64,000 nt of DNA. Source: Alopecurus myosuroides. Its lineage: Eukaryota > Streptophyta > Magnoliopsida > Poales > Poaceae. Each line of letters opens with the position of its first letter. The first letter of the stretch is position 1. This document shows positions 44,810-55,156 of this stretch, in pieces. The stretch is from positions 236,137,551 through 236,201,550 of the forward strand of contig CM054058.1 of assembly GCA_028641055.1 (NCBI GenBank). Reading direction: 5' to 3'. The notes below the pieces were generated by a model. The model saw only the letters and a program-made list of their open reading frames with translations, made no database searches and was not told where the DNA came from. A program made the translations under genes and the position numbers.

Positions 44810-45390
44810 GTGGCGCTGGTGGACGTCGCAGAAGAAGACTTGCTCGGTGGAGGTCTTGAATTTGAAGAGCTTCACCTTGAACCCCTCACCGCAAACTTCA
44901 GGAAGAGGAGATCGCCAGTCTCCATGTTGATGGACTTGGCGAAATCCTCCTAGCCCTGGAAGATGACGAGGCGATCATCGCACCACCTCAGCAGGACGTA
45001 GAAGTCACAACATTTGGTGGTGCGAATGGGGATGCAAAGCTTTGGCTCGGTCTAATAATTCTTGTCTCGGCTGTTCTTGTATTTCTTCAGCTTGAGCTTG
45101 TTCACGAGGAGGGGGTGATGGCCCGAGGGATGATCAAGGCCTGCGGCTCCACGAATGTGACCTCCACGCTGAAGCGCCAGGGCCATGGCTCCACTGCCTC
45201 CTTTCCCACCCTCGGTTTGCACCCAACGTGAGGCTTCGCCCTGTTGAGTGCCTTATCCTTCATCGCGAACACCAACACCGGGACAAGCAGCTTGCTGCGG
45301 ACCTGTACCTCGTTGTGGAAGATGCAATCCCTGGGATGCTCAGGGGGCTCTCCCTGAAGGATGCATAGCTCGTCCCGGGTCTGTGAGGAT
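44810..45390 (-). pseudogene. Possible B3-domain-like protein, degenerate
   Basis: Minus-strand frames pieced across stops and frameshifts read DELCILQGEPPEHPRDCIFH, then VEPWPWRFSVEVTFVEP, and later DFYVLLRWCDDRLVIFQG-stop-EDFAKSINMETGDLLFLKF. The last part resembles the C-terminal half of plant B3 DNA-binding domains (W-x2-F...GD-x2-F), with TAG where Trp is expected. B3 proteins are plant transcription factors. The resemblance is recalled and partial. Stops after VEPQALIIPRAITPSS and elsewhere show it is not functional as it stands. Confidence 0.35.
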
Positions 45391-45750
45391 GCAACTGATG
45401 ACAAGCAAGTGATCACAAGCAACAACATGATGCAACAGATAACAAGCACCAACATCATGCAACAGATAACAAACAACAACATCATGCAACTCATCACAAG
45501 TAACAACATCATGGAAGTGATCACAAGCAACAAGATAACAAACTACCACAAGTAAGAAGATCATAAAACTGATCAGAACCAACATGATAATGCTACTGAT
45601 GACAAGCAACATGATAATGCAACTCATCACAAGCAACAAGATAATGAAACTCATCACAAGCAAGAAGATCAAGGAACTTGATGACAAGCAACACGATAAT
45701 GGTACTGATGACAAGCGAAAAGATCATGATACTGATGACATGCTATGATC
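45391..45750. repeat. 27-bp minisatellite, about 12 units
   Basis: Units such as acaagcaacatgataatgca plus actcatc recur with a 27-bp spacing, with variants of 15, 28 and 37 bp in the middle. The variable core alternates catgata/catcatg and actgatg/actcatc. Because 27 is a multiple of three, all frames stay open for long stretches, giving spurious hydrophobic ORFs on the minus strand. Confidence 0.85.
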
Positions 45751-45999
45751 ACAACCAACAATTAACCAATGCCCAAAGAGCAATGCTAGATCTACGTGCT
45801 AAGCAACTGACGATTGATGCAATTGATCAATGGCCAATTCGGCATTTCCAATTCTTCTACACGCTACACAACTATTTCCAATTGATTTATGCCCAGTTTG
45901 GTAATGTTGAATGGTGCATTGCTAGATCTAACTGGTAGGCAACTAGAAAACCCTAACCGTACGCATCATTATAAGTAAAGGGGAACCATACCATGGTTT

Positions 46000-46275
46000 T
46001 CAGCACGCCTGAAGGAGAAGGAGGAGATGGAGACCGCGGCCTGGAGGGTCCTGCTTTGTCGCGCGTCGCGAGCTTGAAGATCCACCGGCGTGGCCTGGAG
46101 GCGTCCACGAAGATCTAGCGCCAGCTGCTGCATACATTGGCAGTGGATACATATCCACCGTCTGAGGGTGCACTGGCACTAGGCCGAAACCTGGCGGCGC
46201 AAATGCGCGGCCGATCGCCATAAGCGTCGCCACCTGACGGCACTCCGCCTCCGCATCCCTCCTCTGTGCCTCCAT
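46000..46275 (-). pseudogene. Unrecognised protein-like fragment
   Basis: A 91-codon minus-strand frame starting MEAQRRDAEAECRQV and rich in Pro, Ala and Ser. The start is plausible and composition is coding-like. Just past it (46000-45990) is a possible splice donor, and the B3-like segment lies downstream on the same strand, so both could be exons of one decayed gene with the minisatellite in its intron. No family recognised. Confidence 0.25.
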
Positions 46276-47967
46276 TGTGGACGCGACAACGCCGATGCGA
46301 GATCGGCGATGGCCGATTTAGATGGGGGAGTTTGGCGACGTCGACTTGGGCCACCGCGCTGATCTTCGTGGTCTTCTTGTATTCTGCGACGGCGCGCGTG
46401 GTTGCCGCCGAGGCCGGTGGTCATAGTTCTTCAAGCTCGGGACGTGGCCCGACGGTGGAGGAGGAGGAGGAGGAGCGGCGAACGTCGGGGTTTTCTCCCG
46501 AGAGCGGTGAGAATGAAGCGACGATGGGACGTGAGGGTGGAGTGGACGGTGATAACAATGAAGAGAGAAAGAGGCAGGAGTTATTCGCGTCTCCCGCGTT
46601 TCTCCACGCGTGCACGTGGTCGGCGGTTTCCGCCCACTCTGCGCTGACTCGGTCTGTATGCACGAAAATGGCCAAATCGACCGTTCCTAGCGGGCCTGAC
46701 CTTTAAGATTCGTGCGGATCATATTTTCGTCCGCACGGATTGTTGGCCTCGCAGCGCCACGGCTGACCCGGCCGGCTGCAGGCTATCAAACGGACGGGGC
46801 CTACAGTCCGAGCGGTTGGTCACGGCCGGCACGCATGCGCAGGAAAATTGCGAAGCAGTCATCGCAAACGATATGGATCAGGTTAGGCACCGCTGGGACA
46901 CGATGCGGGTTGGAGCTCCGGCTAGCTGCATCATACGTCGTCACGTTTCCCAGGCGGCAACTGCCCAAGCGGCCGTGTCTAGCCACGTTTCTTTGTCTTC
47001 TCCGGCGTTACATTGACCAGTTGAACTAAGTACGGTCGATGACTTGGTCGCTATACAGTACGTAGTAGTTCTATGACGCAGAAAAATGAAACCAGGAATC
47101 GACGTGGAAGTCGAAAGCGTGACCTGACTATGTAGGCAACGTGAAAGCTAGTAAAAGTAGGCCTGTAACTGGGCGTGGGCTGCCCACGGCGCCGCTTGGC
47201 CCATCCCACTTAATCCATTAAGTGGACACCCACGAACGGACGAAGAAAACTCACGACCACGAGCGGTGCGTCCGCTACCGCCGCCACGCCGCCTCGAGTC
47301 TCTGTGACGCTTGTTCCGGCCGCCATGGTTGGCCAAAAATTCATCGCTCCATCCCCAGCTCCTCTCCCAATTCGCTCCCCTTTTCCGGCCACCTCCATCC
47401 CGTGCCTCGAGCGGCAGACGAGATCCGTGAGGAGCAGCAGGCGGCCGACGAGGTCCTTGGGGAGCCGTACGCGTCCGGCGAGCGGCGAGGACCTTTGGAA
47501 TTGCAGGATGGCGGCGATTTTTGGCAGCTCTCCTACTCCACCTGCCCGCTCCGTCGGAGGAGCCTGCTCACCCCCGGCGAGCCGGCGAGGACCTTTGGAA
47601 CCACGACATGGCCGAATCGGCTTGACGCCTTGACACGCCGCTGTCTACCGTGAGCGGAGCAGAGTTTGCATTTTCACGGGGCAGGTGGACGCCGTTTAAC
47701 ATCAACGTACTTAAGTGGGCATAAGCGGCGTCCCGCTTAATTCACACGGACAAAAGCTGGTGGGCGTCCACGGACAGCCTGAAGTAAAACAGACTGCGAT
47801 ACCACACGGACGGACTACAGTCTACAGAGCAGATCAATTGGAAGTTGCTACAGTACATGGCAACGTGGTATCATGTCAGTCGCTTCAAAATCAAACAATT
47901 GGTAACTCGTTCGCTCCAAGTTTTAAAATCCTCACGTCCTATGCTTAAAATTCTTTCAAATTTTATA
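46276..47967. other. GC-rich stretch with no supported gene
   Basis: Frames at 46266-46706, 46712-47029 and 47222-47653 are long because of GC content. They overlap equally long frames on the other strand and have no domain. Phrases such as ttaagtgg and its inverse near 47205-47225 and 47710 may be transposon ends, but I could not pair them. Confidence 0.35.
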
Positions 47968-48128
47968 CCCCTCTGTTTCATAATGTAATTTTTTTTATGT
48001 GTTTTACATGTTGTCTAGATTCGAATTAAAATGAGTGGATATACATATACTAAATGTGTTTAGATATATGTTTATATATGCGAATATGGAAAATATCTAA
48101 AACATCTTATATTATAGAACGAAGAGAG
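47968..48128. mobile_element. Stowaway-like (Tc1/mariner) MITE
   Basis: About 161 bp flanked by TA (47966-47967 and 48129-48130). The left end ccctctgtttcataatgtaa and the inverse right end ctctcttcgttctataatat are imperfect TIRs of the CTCCCTCCGTTCC class common in grasses. AT-rich with no coding capacity. Confidence 0.75.
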
Positions 48129-48130
48129 TA

Positions 48131-48987
48131 GTACGCATAAGTGTTATTTTTTTTGTAACAGATAGGTGTACTTCTTTTATTTTAAACGTGATCGTTTTCA
48201 GCATGTATCAATTAGTTCCCTAAGGAAAAAAAAAATCATGATTCCAGTTATAAAATATTTAGTTTTATCTGATGTATATATACGCATTTTAACATTTTTG
48301 TATGTAACTTCACTCATTGAGATCAGTATTTAGTGCACATTGAAATATGTAAAACATGTTATATTATGGAACAAACGTACTTATTTAGTATTGCTCTTTT
48401 GTCCTAATCTGATCCCCTCTGTTCAACATGAATTAATAAATATTCTTAAGCATGGTCCATAATGATTTCAATTTTTTTTTTGATAATTACTATAAAACGT
48501 TAGCATATAAAAATAATTTTTGAAAAAAATATGACAAATAAATCCATCGGAATTTCATTTTGTGTCTCTAGGCATATATGGATTTTTTCAACGAGTTGGA
48601 CTAAGTTTGTAGTGCATATATAATGGTTAGTGATAAGTTAGGTCGCTACATATACGTTCTTACGTCAGAGAAACAAAACCGGTACACGAAACCCAACTCT
48701 GTATATGCTTGTACTTTATAGCTTTATAGTCATTTTAAATAAAAAATTTAATAAAATGTATAGAAAATAATTCAAATCAATCAATGGCTGGTTTCGCAGC
48801 GCTAGCAACCGTATGCTCTCACATGACAGAAAAACCTTTTTAGCCCCCGCTCTGGTTCTCTCTAACCCCCGCCTCACCACAGACACGATCTCGCGGTGGA
48901 TCTCGAGGAGAGTTTGGAAAGGACATTTGGATTGTGGAAATGAATTTATGGTTGCTCGATACAGCTCCAACCCGGTGCATTAAATTT
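48131..48987. other. AT-rich, no gene recognised
   Basis: A second Stowaway-like half (aaaacatgttatattatgga, near 48350) lacks a partner. The remainder has no domain-bearing frame. Confidence 0.4.
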
Positions 48988-48995
48988 GTCACCAA

Positions 48996-49890
48996 CCAGG
49001 CCTAGGCCAGAAGCTGTGCCAAGTATGCCAGCCGCACAGGGCCCCAAAATTTGGGGGGCCCACAATCTTTAGGTAGGCCTATTATAGATTTAAGTTATGG
49101 GTTTGGACGGCTGCTGATCAGAATAGAAATTAGCGGATGAAAGAGAAAAGGGCCGCCACTCATTACCTGGGCCACTAGTTACATGCACGTGACTCGATCC
49201 TGGATCCGCAAGGCAGTGGTGTCGATCCTCCATCGATTGACCGTAAATCCCAGCGTCGCTCAGTTTGAGTTCTTCTCATCTTCTGGGCCGCGATCGACAA
49301 CGCCAAGGTTGTAGCCGATACACTTTTGATTTTCCAACCCCGATCCACAATAATGACCACTCTCGGTGCAATTTAACCGACAACCGGATTAGTACACGAG
49401 TGAGGTTAGCTCGGCCGTCTTCAATCCATTTAATCAGTAAACATTTCGCAAGTTTTCCGATACTCCAATTGATTTTAACAATGCCGCGTATTTTCTACAA
49501 AAAATAATTCATCTTTGATATTTAGTGTTTAAAGAAACTAGATTGATGTATCACCGGAAAGCATAAATATGGTGCCGAAAAGCGCAAGAGAAACGCAAAA
49601 AAATAATTATTAAACGAGGTCTATGAAGAAACTTATTATGAGATGTTGCAGAAGATTGATTATCAAGATATTATTGAAGACTTCATTTCGAAGAACGCTA
49701 AAAAAAAATGATGTTTTTAAATATACATTATGCAACGGGGTTGAATATGTATGATTATTAATATATTGAATTGGTACGTAAAAAATTACGACATATACAT
49801 TATAGTTGTTAAATAATCAAAAATTTCTTGTGAGAAAGGGCCCATTTTAAAGTTTCGCACAGGGCCTCGGATTTTGCCGGCCCGGCCCTG
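48996..49890. mobile_element. hAT transposon derivative with 8-bp target duplication
   Basis: 895 bp bounded by TCACCAAC at 48988-48995 and 49891-49898. The termini are CAGGCCTAGGCC and (inverse) CAGGGCCGGGCC, hAT-type TIRs, with further inverse gggcccca/gggccc sub-terminal sequence. Near 49555-49610 the plus strand encodes a short KHKYGAEKRKRNAK-like stretch. This matches the YPSGAEKRKR start of plant hAT (TTF-type) transposases, followed by a stop. The rest of the transposase is missing, so it is non-autonomous. Confidence 0.82.
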
Positions 49891-49898
49891 TCACCAAC

Positions 49899-50449
49899 GA
49901 GCCTAGGAACAACGAGATTGGTGCCTCCACCACTTATATCGGTGACAAGTGATTTTGAGTAATTTTTTAATATTGCAAAGAGTGTTTTAATTTGCTCGTA
50001 TTTGTTTTCTTTGAAACACACGAGCGACATGATGATGCGCATTCATGCTTCAATTGTTTTCGGTTTTTGTTGCAAACATCTGTTTCTATGACTTCAATTG
50101 TTTTTTGGTTTTTGTTGCAAACATCCGTTTCTATTATGCATGTGTGTGATGTTTTTTCTCTCGATAATTTGCTACGACCAATAGAAATTTGTTGCATGAA
50201 AAGAAAGATATTCTACACATGTATTTATGCTTAAAATGCAAAAATGCAGTGATATGTTTTACATGCTTTTGACATACCATGGGAAAAATATGCCGATTAT
50301 GCTTGAAATATACAAACAAAATGTTATGCATTGGATGGGTCCATAGGGATTTTTTTGAGAGAGTGGAGCAAATCTGCCAGAAGATCCCATAAATTAACAG
50401 AATTTCAGAATGCATTCCTCAATTGTTTTGCCCCGGAAAATAATATTTG
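49899..50449. other. AT-rich spacer with a 44-bp tandem duplication
   Basis: cttcaattgttttcggtttt at 50048 and cttcaattgttttttggttt at 50092 begin two adjoining copies of a 44-bp unit (50048-50135). No gene. Confidence 0.6.
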
Positions 50450-50815
50450 CTCCTGAACACCAGTGCTCCCTTCGTTCTCATTTTTTCTTTTAAAATGTTT
50501 AGGTGTTGAAAAAACAATTACTGGATGTAGTCCATGATGTAGCCTACAAATGCAAAATCACAACACGAAATTCTTTATATTATGGGCTACACAAAAATGA
50601 CAAAATGTTAAAATTTTTGGAGATTTGAAACCCTATATTATAGATCTGCACATTTATAATTTTTGTGTAGCTCAAATATTTAGTATTTCAAACTAAAATT
50701 TTGCATGTTTGTAAAATATATCATTGAAAACATTTAGGAATTATTTTCAAAATTTTCAAAAACTTAAATATGATGTTTGGTTGTTTTAAATGCAGGGGCA
50801 CTACAGCTCGAGAGT
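50450..50815. mobile_element. Possible MITE with gctcctgaacac...agtgcccctg ends
   Basis: The left end gctcctgaacaccagtgctc is an imperfect inverse of the right end gcaggggcactacagctcga. The interior is AT-rich and non-coding, and grass MITEs with similar ends are common. No target duplication was confirmed. Confidence 0.35.
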
Positions 50816-50985
50816 AGGCACGAAAACGGTAAGAAAACTTTTCGACATTTACACGAAAAAACGGAAACTGAACAAAAATACGAAAACGGAAACAGAATCC
50901 GAAACTTTTATGCGGAAAAGGAAGAGTGTATTCCGGCGAAACGACCATGGAAACGGAAATTCCGTTTCCGGCAATATGAAACTTT
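50816..50985. repeat. Cluster of AAACGG motifs with a near-perfect hairpin
   Basis: AAACGG or GAAAC occurs repeatedly (about 50822, 50862, 50883, 50889 and 50950). At 50949-50970 ggaaacggaaattccgtttcc can fold on itself. Dense AAACGG motifs are known sub-terminal transposase-binding sites in Ac/Ds-type hAT elements. No full Ac-type TIR was found, so this is only suggestive. Confidence 0.4.
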
Positions 50986-51123
50986 CTATTTTTTTAGTGC
51001 ATTGTGCTAGCGCAACCTTGCATGCCCAAAAATTCTAGTTGGATATTTAGGCCCAACCCAAGACATGAAGAAATCTGTCTAAAAAATGAAGTAACCATTC
51101 TTACGACCTATGTACTCGGATGC

Positions 51124-52506
51124 TGATGACCCACAAGTATAGGGGATCGGAACAGTCTTCGAGGGAACTAAAACCCAAATTTATTGATTCGACACAAGGG
51201 GACTCAAAGAATATTTATATGACTTAACAACTGAGTTGTCAATTCAGCTGCACCTGAAAGTATACTGTCTTGCAACAATTTATCAGTGGTAACAGTTTTA
51301 TAGTAGCAGTAGAAATAAAATAACAGCAATAGTAAAATAGTAACAGCAGTAGCAATCGTAGAAAACAACAGTATGGGAAGTACCGTAGGCATAGAGGGAA
51401 TGGATAGACGGGCGTTGCATGGATAACATAGGTCATGTAATAATCTAACACGGGCATTGCAGATAATAATAATAAAGCATCAATCATGTAGGCAAATCAT
51501 AGGCATGTGTTCCATATAGTCATACGTGCTCGCAATGAGAAACTTGCACAACATCTTTTGTCCTACCAGCCCGTGGCAGCGGGGCCTCTAGGGAAACTAC
51601 TGGTAATTAAGGTGCTCCTTTTAATAAAGCACCGGAGCAAAGCATTAACACTCCGTGAACACATGTGATCCTCACATCACAGCCATCCCCTCCGGTTGTC
51701 CCAATTTCTGTCACTTTGGGGCCTCGGGTTCCGGACAACAATGTGTGTAAAACAACTTGCAGGTATGATCAAGAAACAATATTATACTCATGAAACAATA
51801 ACATGTTAAGATCTGAAATCATGGCACTCGGGCCCTAGTGACAAGCATTAAGCATAACAAGTTGCAACAACGGTAGAAAACACTAACAATGGATACTAGG
51901 CACTATGCCCTAACAATCTGGCATTATTACATGATCAATCTCATCCAATCGCTTCCATCCCTCTCAGGCCACAGCGGTGTTTACTCACACATGGACGGGG
52001 AAACATGGATGGTTGATGGAGAAGGAGTGGCGGTGTCTATGGCGATGATCTCCTTCGAATTCCCGTCCCGGCAGGGTGCCGGAACAGGAACTTCTGATCC
52101 CCGAATCAAGGTTCGGGGTGGCGGCGGCGCTCTGTTGTGTTTCTGTGGAATATGACGAACCCTCTCGTGTTTTAGGGTTGAAGGCAATATGTAGTCGAAA
52201 GGGGAGTCTGAGGGGGTGTGGGAGTGGCCCACGCCACCAGGTGGCGTGGCCTAGGGGGGCGCTAGTGATGGTGTGGCCCCTCTCTTGGCCCCCTTCTGGC
52301 TCCCGGGGTCTTCCGGTGTTTTAAGACCAATGGGGTCTTTTCTGGGCATTTTCCCGAAAGTTGATTTTTCTGCATAAAAACGAGACACCAAGGTAATTCT
52401 GCTGAAAACAGCATTAGTCCGTGTTATTGGTATCCAAAACTCACAAGTTTAGAGGAAAACAATAAGAAAAGTGTTCGGAAAAAGGAGATATGTTTTCGAT
52501 GTATCA
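51124..52506 (-). repeat. 3-prime LTR of the outer Athila-like element
   Basis: 1383 bp from TGATGACCCACAAGTATAGG, a start I associate with very abundant Triticeae gypsy LTRs, to CGATGTATCA. The boundary is supported by the polypurine tract next to it. Confidence 0.8.
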
Positions 52507-52521
52507 ACTCCCCCCAAGCTT
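52507..52521 (-). other. Polypurine tract of the outer element
   Basis: On the minus strand AAGCTTGGGGGGAGT directly abuts the LTR. Confidence 0.7.
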
Positions 52522-53510
52522 AGCTTATTGCTTGTCCTCAAGCAATTCAGTGACAACTAATTGTGATAAATAACTTTTACGAACACATTTGTTTCATACG
52601 ATGTAAATATACTCACTACATAAACAAGTACTGAGGCAATTCATAATAAAATTTATGGAAAACAAAGTCACCCAGCAGTTATGCAAACCATGAAGAGATG
52701 CCAACAAACTAATAATAGACAACGTGAAGTACTTCAATCTACAAGATTGCAATGCTCATAATAGGGTATGATAAAGTGTACTCGCTTGCCCTTAATAGTT
52801 GAGCAAAACATAAATGCCAGGGCACCTCTGAAGTTAAAATGAAGACTAGAAATATAGATATCAAAGATACAAGCATCAAAGTTGTACCACTATCAATCGT
52901 GTTTTGGGACAAGCACATTACACTAAGAATAACAGCCATGCTCTCAAGAAGGTGCATAAAGCAAGAAGGTGGAGACTCAACATAAAAAATAAAAGAAAGC
53001 CCCTTCGCAGAGGGAAGCAGGGATTAACTCATGTGCTAGAGCTTTTATTTTATTAAATAGAGGTATTGAAAACATTTTTAAGAGAGGTGTATGCTTATGT
53101 CAACGAATGGTAAACAGGCAATACAGTATGTCACAAGCCAACTAGACTTCACAAGAGCGGCTCCCATAGAAGGACGCATCTGGGTAGAAGGTCATCCACC
53201 TTCCTCTTTTGTTTACACAATTATGCTTTGACTGATAAATCAGGGGAAAAAAGAGTGAAGAGAATTTGTTGTATTAATTTGGGGCTGGGCACCCTGCTGC
53301 CGGCTCTTCTATCGTTGGATAAGAGGATGAAGCCACTAGTCCAGGGTGTGAAATCCAATCAACAAGTGAGATAAAGATTCTCTATTTACGTCCTTATAAG
53401 CTAAAACAGGGGCACAAAACATGAATAATTCTTAGCAAGTTTTAAAGGTAGCACATGAGAAATTTACTTGGAGTGGCAGTTAAATACCACATATATAGGT
53501 AGGTATGGTG
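52522..53510 (-). other. Untranslated 3-prime region of the outer element
   Basis: No coding capacity. Collinear with 55160-56250 of the nested element: both share cccttcgcagagggaagcag and catgtgctagagcttttatt. The two elements therefore belong to related families. Confidence 0.75.
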
Positions 53511-53515
53511 GACAC
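53511..53515. repeat. Target site duplication GACAC (left)
   Basis: GACAC at 53511-53515 and at 60560-60564 flank the nested element exactly at its LTR ends. Confidence 0.93.
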
Positions 53516-55141
53516 TGTTGCTACACCTTGATGGTGCCTTGAGGCGCCAGAAATTCTTTGCTATGGATGGTGCGTTGGGAACCCCAAGAGGAGGGTGTGA
53601 TGAGTGTAGCTGTAAGAATTTCCCTCAGTTAAGAACCAAGGTTATCGATCCAGTAGGAGAAAGAGGATCTTTGGAAGGTTGATGCCACTTATGGTGGTGG
53701 TGTCGCCTCACCGGTGTTAGCAACAACGCGGAACCTGCACACAACACAACCAAAATACTTTGTCCCAACGGTACAGTGAGGTTGTCAATCTCACCGGTCT
53801 TGCTGAAAACAAAGATTAGACGTATAGTGTGGAAAATGGTGTATGCTTGCAGTAAGTAAAGAAACTAGGGAACTGTAGTGGTTTGTTTAACATTGTAGGA
53901 AAATGGACCGGGGTTCATAGGTTCACTAGTGGTGTCTCTCCATAAAAGATAGCATGTTGGGTGAACAAATTACAGCTGGGAAATTGACAAATAGACGTTG
54001 CGCCGTAGTGCACATTCATGACATGATGACTACTATGATATTTAGTGCGGGCATTACAACAATATACATAGACCGTAATCCAACTGCATCTATGACTAAT
54101 AATTCACCCTCAGGTTATCATCCGAACCCCCTTAGGTATTAATTTGCAAGCAACAGATAATCACATTAAGCAATGTGTGTAATGTAAGCAATGATTGTGC
54201 ACGCGGGGACTCACACCGTTGTTTTCTCCCTAGTGGCAACAACACATCCCCCCGTCACGTTTCTGTCACTCGAGCACAGGCGAAAAGGAGGCATGAACCC
54301 AACTATCGAGCATAAATACTCCCTCTTGGAGTCACTAGCAACTACTTGGCCAGAGAAACCACTAGCAACGGAAAGCATGCAAGATCACAAATAACATATG
54401 CAAGAAAAACTATAATCAACTTGGCATAAGTTCAATATTCATCGGATCCCAGCAAACACATCACATAGAATTACATAAGAACAATCTCAATTATGTTAGG
54501 CAGCTCACGAGATCTAAACATTGAGGCATAGGAGGAGAAGAAAACCATCTAGCTACTTCTATGGACCCGTAGTCCAAGGATGAACTACTCACGCATCACT
54601 CCAGAGGCATGCATGGTGATGAAGAGGCCTCCGGTGATGATCTCCTCTCCGGCAGGGTGCCAGGAGACAGCTTCAAAACCCCCCTGATCTAGGGTTGATG
54701 ACGACAGTGGCAACGGAACTTTTCAGGGTTTTTTTATCAGGTGCCTAGGGTTTTCCTTCAGAGGGGAATAAATAGGCGAAAGGGCGGCGTCGGTGGGCCA
54801 CCAGGGTGGCCTCACCACCCCCAGGCGCGACCAAGGGGGGCCACGCCTGGCTATGGTGAGGGCCCACTGGTGCCCGTCTTCGACTCCTCATCAGACTTCT
54901 GGATGCTTCTAGGGAAAATAGGAACTTCGGGATTCGTGGGGTCCAATTCCGAGAATATTTCCAGAACAACTTTTCTAAATTAAAAAACAATAGAAAACAG
55001 GGAACTGGCACTTGGCATCTTGTTAATAGGTTAGTCCCGGAAAACATGTAAACATGTTATAAAGAAGGGAGAAAACATGTAGCAATTGGCATAATATCAT
55101 CATGGAACATCAGAAATTATAGATACGTTGGAGACGTATCA
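53516..55141 (-). repeat. 3-prime LTR of the GACAC element
   Basis: 1626 bp, begins TGTTGCTACACC and ends GAGACGTATCA. A purine tract on the minus strand (AAGCTTGGGGATGCT, 55142-55156) follows as PPT. Confidence 0.93.
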
Positions 55142-55156
55142 AGCATCCCCAAGCTT

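Noticed and set aside
45340..45714. 124-codon hydrophobic minus-strand frame (possible membrane protein)
   Set aside because: Produced by the 27-bp minisatellite, whose period is a multiple of three.
46266..46706. 146-codon plus-strand frame with a hydrophobic stretch
   Set aside because: GC-rich shadow with equally open opposite strand, no domain and no homologue in the window.
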